Assembly (NCBI GenBank): GCA_028822675.1
Contig: JAPKDE010000157.1
Location: 1-6,171, forward strand
Direction: 5' to 3'
Source: Dehalococcoidia bacterium
Lineage (GTDB): Bacteria; Chloroflexota; Dehalococcoidia; UBA3495
Length of the DNA: 6,171 nucleotides
Of this stretch, positions 1 to 5,945 are shown piece after piece; position 1 is the first letter of the stretch; every line of letters starts with the position of its first letter. Below the pieces are notes generated by a model. It saw nothing but the letters and a program-made list of their open reading frames with translations. It did not search any database and was not told where the DNA came from. Made by a program: the position numbers and the translations under genes.

Positions 1-852
1 GACGACCGGGTCACCGGCAAGGTGGACACCTTTGCTCCCCACGCCAGGATCATCCACATGGACATTGACCCATCCCAGATTGGCCGCAACGTGCCGGTGG
101 AAGTCGCGGTGGTCGGCGATGCCAAGGCTCTGCTCCAGCAACTGACGCCCATGGTTACGAACACGCCAAGGCCAGACTGGATGCAATACATCGCCAACCT
201 GAAGCACGACCATCCATCGCTGAACATACCGGCCAGTGACCAACTCCAGCCACAACAGGTAATCGCCGCGCTGGACACGCTGCTTCAAGAAGATTCCGAA
301 ACCACGATTGTCACCGGGGTTGGCCAACACCAAATGTGGGCCGCCCAGTTCCTATCGTTCAACCAATCAAACTCGTTTGTGTCTTCCGGCGGACTTGGGG
401 CCATGGGCTTCGAACTGCCAGCGGCGCTCGGAGTTCAGATTGCCAAGCCTGGCACGCCCGTTTGGGCAGTGGCCGGAGACGGCGGCTTCCAGATGACCCT
501 TCAGGAACTGGTCACGCTGACCGAGGAAAAGCTGCCGGTAAAGATCGCTTTGATTAACAACGGCCACCTGGGCATGGTCAAACAGTGGCAGGAGATGTAC
601 TTCGACAACCACTTGAAGGCGGTTCCCGTGAGTGGCCCCGACTTTATCAAGCTGGCGGAGGCCTACGGTGTTGGCGCGGTGCGAGTAACGGACCAAGAGG
701 ACGTCCTGCCGGCCCTGCGCCAAGCTCAGGCCCACGATGGCCCGTTCCTGATTGAGTTCGTGGTAGACTCAAGCACAAATGTATACCCCATGGTTCCGCC
801 TGGTGGCTCTTTGGCTGACACCATTGAGGATCCAGCCATGACCCAAAATTAG
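1..852 (+). CDS. ilvB: Acetolactate synthase large subunit, C-terminal half (5' end outside window)
   Basis: ThDP-dependent enzyme that condenses two pyruvates to acetolactate (or pyruvate plus 2-ketobutyrate) in the cytoplasm, the first shared step of valine, leucine and isoleucine synthesis. The frame is open from base 1, which already reads DDRVTGKVDTFAP, a conserved stretch from mid-protein. The 283 residues seen therefore match the C-terminal half of a family of about 560-600 aa, and an internal GTG at 22 is not the real start. Visible motifs, by fragment residue: GVGQHQMWAAQF from about 106; SSGGLGAMGFELPAALG from 128; the ThDP/Mg motif GDGG at 159-162 ending a full TPP-enzyme signature, with its paired NN at 186-187; and GMVKQWQ at 191-197, typical of acetolactate synthases. 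The tail NVYPMVPPGGSL also fits. The regulatory subunit gene ilvN does not follow; the next gene is a DNA-binding protein. Related ThDP enzymes such as glyoxylate carboligase are less likely given the MVKQWQ and VYPMVPPG motifs. Confidence 0.95.
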   Translation, partial: DDRVTGKVDTFAPHARIIHMDIDPSQIGRNVPVEVAVVGDAKALLQQLTPMVTNTPRPDWMQYIANLKHDHPSLNIPASDQLQPQQVIAALDTLLQEDSETTIVTGVGQHQMWAAQFLSFNQSNSFVSSGGLGAMGFELPAALGVQIAKPGTPVWAVAGDGGFQMTLQELVTLTEEKLPVKIALINNGHLGMVKQWQEMYFDNHLKAVPVSGPDFIKLAEAYGVGAVRVTDQEDVLPALRQAQAHDGPFLIEFVVDSSTNVYPMVPPGGSLADTIEDPAMTQN

Positions 853-910
853 ACGAGCTAGAATCAGCTAATAACTGGCAGGCTCAGGCTGGCGACAGGG
901 GTGATTAAAC

Positions 911-914
911 GGAG
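911..914 (+). promoter_or_regulatory. Ribosome binding site of the HTH protein
   Basis: GGAG lies five bases before the ATG at 920, a normal Shine-Dalgarno spacing. It supports that start. The 67-bp gap after ilvB (853-919) shows no clear terminator, so cotranscription with ilvB is possible. Confidence 0.6.
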
Positions 915-919
915 TCCGA

Positions 920-1339
920 ATGGAAAAATTAACGATACAAGATGCATCGCGCAAGCTGAACATTTCCCAGCGTAATGTCAGAGAATATATCCGAAGCGGA
1001 GACCTCAAGGCCGAGCGAGACCCAGACTCGGAGAATGGCCGATGGCTGGTTCTGATGCCAGCCGAGGGTGAATGGCAGGACAAGTTCAAGGCCTATCTTG
1101 ACGAGTTGGACGCCAGCATCTCCCGCTGGTGGTGGCCCAATCCCCGCAAACAAGGTGTTGTCCACTACCTGGAAAGCACTGGTATCGAGAACGTGGAGCC
1201 TGACTATATCTGCGGTCAGACCTCGGAGAACATCTGGTCATCCGCCGGCCATACTGCGAATCAGCGTTGTATGGAATGCCTCATGCGGGCCACCGAGCGC
1301 GGTCTGCCGTTGTTCGAAGATGAAATAAAAGAGGGCTAG
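920..1339 (+). CDS. Small helix-turn-helix DNA-binding protein (excisionase/MerR-like) with unknown C-terminal part
   Basis: A 139-aa cytoplasmic protein, probably a DNA-binding regulator; its target is unknown. Residues 4-45 read LTIQDASRKLNISQRNVREY and continue with IRSGDLKAERD and GRWLV. This is the pattern of the HTH_17/excisionase and MerR-type winged helix: a helix-turn-helix followed by a wing that carries the conserved 'SG.LKA' segment. The rest (50-139) matches no family I recognise. It has an acidic/amphipathic stretch (51-66), three consecutive Trp (70-72), and Cys98, His111, Cys117 and Cys120, the last two as a CxxC; this could bind a metal, but that is inference. The start is backed by GGAG at 911-914. 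The gene sits 67 bp after ilvB on the same strand, so local control of that locus is conceivable but not shown. Its TAG stop lies within the terminator stem. No phage or integrase genes are nearby, which argues against a true excisionase role. Confidence 0.8.
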   Translation: MEKLTIQDASRKLNISQRNVREYIRSGDLKAERDPDSENGRWLVLMPAEGEWQDKFKAYLDELDASISRWWWPNPRKQGVVHYLESTGIENVEPDYICGQTSENIWSSAGHTANQRCMECLMRATERGLPLFEDEIKEG

Positions 1340-1358
1340 TTGAACTAGCCCTCTTTTT
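1327..1358. terminator. Bidirectional Rho-independent terminator between the HTH gene and fumC
   Basis: A perfect inverted repeat, aaaagagggctagt (1327-1340), loop tga, actagccctctttt (1344-1357), with a 10-bp core and an A/T extension. On the plus strand the core is followed by TTTTT; on the minus strand by TTTTATTT. It can therefore end both convergent transcripts. The TAG stop of the HTH gene (1337-1339) is inside the left arm, so the last codons of that gene double as terminator stem. Confidence 0.93.
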
Positions 1359-1397
1359 ATTTTCCTAGATCTAATCTGGTGAAATTTGGGTGCGAGG

Positions 1398-2822
1398 CTA
1401 ACCGCCTCCGCCCGCTCCACCGGCGCCGATACCCGGCTCGGTCATACTCTCTGGCTTTAGCAGTTCGTCCAACTCTGCGTCAGTCAGTTCTGTCTTCTCT
1501 TTGGCCATCTCTCTGATTGTCGTACCCTTGGCAGATGCCTCTTTGGCAATAGCCGCTGCTGCGTCGTAGCCAATGGCGGGTGCCAATGCCGTTCCCAGCA
1601 TCAGACCCTTCTCAACCATGTCTGGCCCCACGCTAGTGGCCACGATTCCCTTCACGCACTGCTCGGCAAAGTTGTGCGCGGAAGCCGCCAACAGGGAAAT
1701 CGACTGCAAAATGTTGTGGGCTGCCACCGGCATCATGGTGTTCAACTCAAAGTAGCCGCCCTGGCCAGCCAAGGTCACCGTGGCGTCGTTACCCACCACC
1801 TGGGCCACAACCTGAATCACCGATTCTGAAATTACCGGGTTAATCTTACCCGGCATTATTGAGCTACCAGGCTGGACCTCCGGAAGGGAAATTTCCCCCA
1901 GACCGGCGCGCGGGCCAGAGGCGATGAACCGGATGTCGTTGGCTATCTTGTGCAGGCTGATGGCAATGGTCTTCAACTCGCCACTAGCCTCCACCAACCC
2001 GTCCAATGAAGCCTGGGCCTGGAAGTGGTTGCCTGTCTCTTTAATCAGCACGCCTGAAGCATCGGAAACCGTCTTGCAGGTTCGTTCAGAGAACTCCTCG
2101 TGGGTGTTCACTCCGGTGCCAACTGCGGTGCCGCCCAGAGCAACCTCTGCCAGCGCCTCTTGAGCACGGCCCAGCCGAACCACGCTATACTCGGCCTGTC
2201 CGGCAAAGCCCTTGAACTCCTGTCCCAGGCGGACTGGGGTGGCGTCCTGCAGGTGGGTTCGACCAGTCTTAATCACGGGCCAGAACTCGACGGACTTCTT
2301 GTTCAGTTCGACAGCTAGGAACTCCAGTGACGGAATCAAGTCCTCTTTGATCGATAGCAGCGCTGCTAGGTGGATGGACGTGGGGATGACGTCGTTGGAA
2401 GACTGCCCCATGTTCACGTGGTCGTTTGGATGAACCAGCTTGGAACCCAGGTCTCCGCCCAGTATCTGAGTGGCCCGGTTGGCGATCACTTCGTTGGCGT
2501 TTGTGTTGGTGGATGTGCCGGACCCGGTTTGAAAAATGTCCAGAACAAAGTGTTCGTCCAGTTTGCCTTCAATGACCTCTTGGGCTGCTGCGACTATGGC
2601 GTCGCAGTTCTTCTGATCCAGCAAACCCAGCGACAGATTGGTCTTAGCAGCGGACTGCTTCACCAGTCCCAAGGCTCGAATAAACGACCGGGGGAAACCC
2701 AGGCCGCTGATGGGGAAGTTCAACACCGCCCGCATGGTTGACGCTCCGTATAAAGCGTCGGCTGGGACTTCCATCTCACCCATGGAGTCCCTTTCTATTC
2801 GTACATCAGGGCGCGTGGACAT
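1398..2822 (-). CDS. fumC: Class II fumarate hydratase (fumarase C)
   Basis: Interconverts fumarate and L-malate in the TCA cycle as a cytoplasmic, iron-free homotetramer. The 474 residues compare with 467 in E. coli FumC. Conserved blocks: SGTSTNTNANEV (101-112), MGQSSNDVIPTS (138-149), KTGRTHLQDATP (185-196) with the catalytic His at 190, and the superfamily signature GSSIMPGKINP (319-329) with the catalytic Ser at 320. These sit two residues after E. coli His188 and Ser318, so the alignment is almost gap-free. The THLQDATP block points to fumarase and away from aspartate ammonia-lyase. The ATG at 2822 fits the usual N-terminus, where RIERDSMGEMEVP is conserved. An AGGA lies about 12 bases upstream, a rather long spacing. 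No confident promoter boxes are visible. The C-terminus ends in an unusual Gly-rich tail (GIGAGGAGGGG). The gene converges on the HTH gene and shares its terminator. Confidence 0.97.
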   Translation of the reverse strand: MSTRPDVRIERDSMGEMEVPADALYGASTMRAVLNFPISGLGFPRSFIRALGLVKQSAAKTNLSLGLLDQKNCDAIVAAAQEVIEGKLDEHFVLDIFQTGSGTSTNTNANEVIANRATQILGGDLGSKLVHPNDHVNMGQSSNDVIPTSIHLAALLSIKEDLIPSLEFLAVELNKKSVEFWPVIKTGRTHLQDATPVRLGQEFKGFAGQAEYSVVRLGRAQEALAEVALGGTAVGTGVNTHEEFSERTCKTVSDASGVLIKETGNHFQAQASLDGLVEASGELKTIAISLHKIANDIRFIASGPRAGLGEISLPEVQPGSSIMPGKINPVISESVIQVVAQVVGNDATVTLAGQGGYFELNTMMPVAAHNILQSISLLAASAHNFAEQCVKGIVATSVGPDMVEKGLMLGTALAPAIGYDAAAAIAKEASAKGTTIREMAKEKTELTDAELDELLKPESMTEPGIGAGGAGGGG

Positions 2823-2950
2823 TGTTTAGTACCGTCCTAAATCAAATCTGTTATGTGAATCTGTTGAAACCACTTCCGAGTTTAGCCGCTGGCGGGCTGG
2901 TTGGGTAGTATGGGCCGGATCTTCTGAAAGCCTGGGCGTGGTGGCGCAGT

Positions 2951-3021
2951 GGATCCCTGCGAAGGCAGGAATGACGGGCGAGTGGGTGAGAACAGCATTC
3001 GCCCGCCCATCCGCTCATCCT
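2951..3021. repeat. Intergenic repeat, copy A
   Basis: First of two direct copies. It starts with an imperfect hairpin, atccctgc-gaag-gcaggaat (2953-2972, one mismatch), and continues into the shared core gcaggaatgacggg (2965-2978), gagaacagcattcgccc (2988-3004) and cgctcatcct (3012-3021). On its right it runs into 'gagctccgacc...gtcgaaggactgctgag' type sequence, which resembles common dispersed bacterial intergenic repeats. Confidence 0.85.
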
Positions 3022-3036
3022 GAGCTCCGACCAAGG

Positions 3037-3049
3037 TCGAGAGTCTCGA
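3037..3049. repeat. Short palindrome tcgaga-g-tctcga
   Basis: A perfect 6-bp inverted repeat around a single base, just right of repeat copy A. It lies within 'ccgaccaagg...ggacctgtcgaagga' sequence. It is probably part of the same dispersed repeat and not an operator. Confidence 0.5.
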
Positions 3050-3175
3050 TTTATCGGACCTGTCGAAGGACTGCTGAGGTTATGCACGTTTTATGCCAAT
3101 AGGGTGGTTCGACGGACGCACCGTGAGCGGGATTTCAAACTGGTTGAAAAACATATCTTGTCGACGACAACTGTG

Positions 3176-3192
3176 GCGGATTTGAAATCCGC
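3176..3192. repeat. Palindrome gcggattt-g-aaatccgc
   Basis: A perfect 8-bp inverted repeat around one base, followed by gcctacgttttt. It resembles the 'ggcggatttgaaatccgcgcc' class of dispersed intergenic repeats. The T-run five bases beyond the stem could give weak terminator activity on the plus strand, but no gene there needs one. Confidence 0.55.
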
Positions 3193-3311
3193 GCCTACGT
3201 TTTTCTCAATTGCCGTTCCAGAAGCACGTCGCCGGCCACGCCTCCGTCTTTCCCCCCCTCGCGGGAATCTATGTATTACGCCTCAAGCATTGGTCAACCA
3301 GAAGCATTCCT

Positions 3312-3379
3312 GGATTCCTGCCTTCGCAGGAATGACGGGTCGGCGGGGAGAACAGCATTCGCCCCCCACCGCTCATCCT
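3312..3379. repeat. Intergenic repeat, copy B
   Basis: Second direct copy. It starts with a perfect 8-bp hairpin attcctgc-cttc-gcaggaat (3314-3333), then the same three core blocks as copy A at 3326-3339, 3348-3364 and 3370-3379. Small gaps separate the copies (68 versus 71 bp). The hairpin loop, cttc, is the reverse complement of the loop gaag in copy A. Confidence 0.85.
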
Positions 3380-3534
3380 AGGTTGAGCAAGTGCCACCTA
3401 CATACGTTCTAGCTTCACGGATCGCGGTTTCGGCAGTTGATTATTGGATTGCAAGATTAAATAGTATGGCTTGATTTCAAAGATTGGCGAAGGCGGATTT
3501 AGTGTAATCGTACGCTAGGTTATTGACTGGTTAA

Positions 3535-3654
3535 GTGAAGAAAATTGGCATTCTTGTCATCGTGTTTTTTCCAGAAGACCATACCTACCACCAACATTAG
3601 CAGCATGCCCCACTCCATTCCCACGGGACCGCCACTGGCGGGAGCTGAACAACC
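3535..3654 (-). other. C-terminal Gly-Cys, transmembrane and basic tail segment (sorting-signal-like)
   Basis: After the Thr/Pro linker come GCSAPASGGPV, a hydrophobic span GMEWGMLLMLVVGMVFW (3571-3621) and then KKHDDK. This is the tripartite layout of C-terminal sorting tails such as MYXO-CTERM, which also place a Gly-Cys before the membrane span. The family assignment is inference. The tail continues about 14 residues past the basic cluster, longer than usual. Confidence 0.6.
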
Positions 3655-4005
3655 GGTAGTGCCGGTTGGTGTGTAAGTCGGCGGCGTTGTGGCAGCAGCG
3701 GCCACAGCCGGAGTGTCTGTCGGCTCTGCAGTTGGCTTGATTTGTGCAACCGGAGTGTCGGTTGGTTTTGCCACTAGAACCGGTGTGGCCTCAACAACGT
3801 CTTTGGTCTCCGTAGGCTCGGGCTTCGGCACCTCAGTTGGGGATAGCACTGGCGTGTCGGTTGCCCTGACCGTCGGAGAAATCACCGGGGGCTTGGTTGC
3901 TACAACCGTGGGAGTAGGTTCGACCTCAACCGTTGCTGGAATTGTAGGTGTCGGCACCGGTGTAACACCAGGCAGCGGCGTGGCTGTTGGCGTTGGAGTG
4001 GCGAC
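3655..4005 (-). repeat. Thr/Pro-rich low-complexity linker within the pseudogene
   Basis: About 117 codons of degenerate TPT, PTE and PTDTP units, for example VATPTPTATPLPGVTPVPTP and KPTDTPVAQIKPTAEPTDTP. Such stalks usually span the cell wall or surface layer and are often glycosylated. The antisense strand shows a long Gly/Val/Ser-rich open frame here (3689-4108) that is only a shadow of this bias. Confidence 0.85.
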
Positions 4006-4341
4006 AACCTTGGTCTCGGCTGTAACTTCAGTTGTGGCGGTGATCGCGAAGTTGGCCCCTATGGGGTCAACTTCGTTGCCGAACACACCAGCGCTTTGGG
4101 TGACCTGAGCCTCTACTTTGGCAGCCAGAACCACGGTGATATTGGCCGACCCATTGGATTCAATATTGCCGATGGAGCAGGCTATCGTGCCGTTTGATTC
4201 TGTGCAACTACCCTGGTCGCTGGTGGCCGATACAAACGCAACCTCACTGGGCACATCTGCTCTGACAACAACTGATGTGGCCTTGTCTGGCCCGTTGTTA
4301 CCAACCGTCAATTCGTAAGCCAGATTAGTGCCGACATCTAC

Positions 4342-4360
4342 GGATTTCGGCGGAGGCGTC
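4342..4360 (-). other. Frameshift 3 in the pseudogene (extra base at 4351)
   Basis: The propeller frame reads IALVSKDASAEIRRCRH and stops, while the DUF11 frame enters as PPPKSVDVGTNLAYE. Dropping one base at 4351 from gacgcctccgccgaaatcc gives DASPKSVDVGTN, the usual opening strand of a DUF11 domain. Confidence 0.75.
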
Positions 4361-5254
4361 CTTTGATACAAGGGCGATATTCCCTTCCAACAGATCTTTC
4401 ACGTAGAAGTTGAACCCGCTGGTTGTTTGAGACACCAAGTTGGTGGCTTCGCTTAGGAAATAGACGTAACGACCGTCGCCACTAACCACCGGTTTGCGGG
4501 ACTCGCCGCCAACCGGCTGGTCTCCCGTAGCATTGGTGCTCGCCCGAGTTACCACACCGTTCCGCGAGGCGAAGACGTCGCCCTCGCCGTTGGTGTCGCC
4601 CTCGATCACGTCCGTTTGTTTGAAGTCGAACACAAAGGTGGAGCCGTCATCTGAAACGTCAACGACGCCCGCACCCCTGGCGATCAATTCAATCTGGCGG
4701 GTACCGGTTCCCGAGACTAGGTCAAAGACACGTTCAACGACTACTGACGTTGTCGCCTGGTTACCAACGGGGTCTTCCGTCCGGAAGGAAATAATATTAA
4801 GACCGTCCATGAGACGAACGGAGGCTGAGTAAACCCCGGGGAGACCGATGACCAACTCTGCGATGCCACCCATTAACCTTGGACCAGGCTGGGCCGCAGT
4901 CCATTCAACAAATTCACCTTCACCGCCGGTCAGTCTGATATCAATAAAGCGCTCTGTGCTGCGATAGGTTCCGTCGGCCAGCAAAACGCTGCCGCCCATG
5001 GAAGTAATCTTCAGGTCTGGCGCGGTCCAGTCGTACAACACCTCAAATGAATCAGTGGACTTGTTACCTACGTCATCCGTTGCCTCCGAGGTGAGGGTTA
5101 CGAACGACCCAACCAGGCCGCTGGCCGTTCCTACCTCTGCTAGGTTGGTTTCGCCCAGCGTGAACGCAGACCCTGCGCCAATTCCACTCTGGGGGTGGCC
5201 TGGTACCGTCAGGAAACCCGACGCCACGGAAGATTCGGCGTCCTGCGCCTGGAA

Positions 5255-5257
5255 TTA
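5255..5257 (-). other. In-frame TAA stop in the pseudogene
   Basis: Reads HPLGILVGPNTLL, TAA, FQAQDAESSVASGFLTVPG. The frame is identical on both sides, so this is a nonsense mutation inside an Ig-like domain and not a gene boundary. An apparent GTG start at 5225-5227 is just the Val of SSVASG. Confidence 0.85.
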
Positions 5258-5687
5258 GAGCAGCGTGTTGGGTCCCACCAAGATTCCCAAGGGATGTTCT
5301 GGCTGATAGTTGAGGGCGGCCACTGGCGGCTGGCTATCCACCAACACAGATACTGATTGAGTATCAGTACGGTTACCGAGACGGTCTTCCGTGTAGTAGT
5401 AGAGGACATGGGGACCTGGAGCCAGCAAGTTGAGCACTTGACCCAGAGAGTCCCGGTTTACTAGTACCTGTGGGTCAGTATCCAAACGAGGTTTGTCGTC
5501 CCACACGTAGTTAATTGTCCCTGCGGAATCAAAGTTAATCTCGAGAACCTTGATCCGATTGGACTGACGCACCACCCATTCAGTCTCAGTTTGATCCACG
5601 ATCAACTGCTGGAACGGGAAAGTGGCTGACTTATACAACGCCAGTTCCCCCTGAATGCCCGGAACCCAGATCTGCTGGATGAACGGC

Positions 5688-5715
5688 GAGTAATCTCGCT
5701 GGTGTTGTTCTCGTT
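5688..5715 (-). other. Frameshift 2 in the pseudogene
   Basis: The frame with VRIFDSANENNTSE degenerates into an Arg/Ser-rich run, while a second frame continues with DYSPFIQQIWVPGIQGELAL. One base missing in agcgagattac (around 5697) would join them as NENNTS-x-DYSPFIQQ. Confidence 0.75.
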
Positions 5716-5874
5716 GGCGGAATCGAATATTCGTACTGAAGTTGTGACCGAGGCATCACCGTCAATCCGGAATGACGCAGACCGTATACCTTCGTATCCG
5801 CCGTCTTCATTCATTGAGCGCCACTGCAAGCGTAAGGCAGTGCCTTCTAACAGGTTGTACTCCGAGATAATGTC

Positions 5875-5892
5875 GCTGAATTTACCTCGTCG
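5875..5892 (-). other. Frameshift 1 in the pseudogene
   Basis: After NPANPYRSDEV the frame turns to low-sense text and soon meets a TAG. The next frame continues sensibly with FSDIISEYNLLEGTALRLQW. Loss of one base in gaggtaaattcagc, next to an A-run, explains the shift. Confidence 0.75.
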
Positions 5893-5942
5893 GAACGGTA
5901 TGGATTGGCAGGATTACCGGAAATACGAACGGGCACTTCCTG

Positions 5943-5945
5943 TCA
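5943..5945 (-). other. In-frame TGA stop in the pseudogene
   Basis: The frame reads GGGAPILGE, TGA, QEVPVRISGNPANPYRSDEV. Sense sequence continues on both sides in the same frame. TGG to TGA (Trp to stop) is the simplest origin. Confidence 0.8.

Larger units (their letters stand above)
2823..3519. other. Gene-free intergenic region carrying repeats
   Basis: About 700 bp upstream of fumC and downstream of the broken surface-protein gene. I see no credible coding sequence: the open frames here run through repeat copies and lack conserved content or a good ribosome binding site. It must hold the fumC promoter near 2823-2900, but no convincing -35/-10 pair stands out. It contains two direct copies of a roughly 70-bp element, a palindrome at 3037-3049 and another at 3176-3192. 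The 3420-3519 part is AT-richer and shows no clear terminator for the gene to its right. Confidence 0.75.

Noticed and set aside
367..735. Minus-strand open frame of 122 codons inside ilvB
   Set aside because: Antisense shadow of a strongly conserved enzyme gene.
920..1339. True phage excisionase marking an integrated element
   Set aside because: No integrase, attachment repeats or phage genes in the window; both neighbours are core metabolic genes.
2370..2741. Plus-strand open frame of 123 codons inside fumC
   Set aside because: Antisense shadow of fumC; no family resemblance.
2823..2900. Promoter boxes for fumC
   Set aside because: Candidates such as TTCAAC with TTGATT at 17-bp spacing (minus strand) match the consensus poorly; too weak to annotate.
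2951..3379. CRISPR array
   Set aside because: Only two degenerate copies about 360 bp apart, with no regular spacing and no cas genes.
3104..3412. Plus-strand open frame of 102 codons
   Set aside because: It crosses repeat copy B and a palindrome, has no recognisable domain and no good ribosome binding site; repeat-driven noise.
3689..4108. Plus-strand Gly/Val/Ser/Thr-rich open frame of 139 codons
   Set aside because: It is the antisense of the Thr/Pro-rich linker and DUF11 coding; its low-complexity composition follows from that bias.
4342..4371. Programmed ribosomal frameshift between the propeller and DUF11 frames
   Set aside because: No slippery heptamer or downstream stimulator is seen, and four other lesions in the same gene make mutation far more likely.
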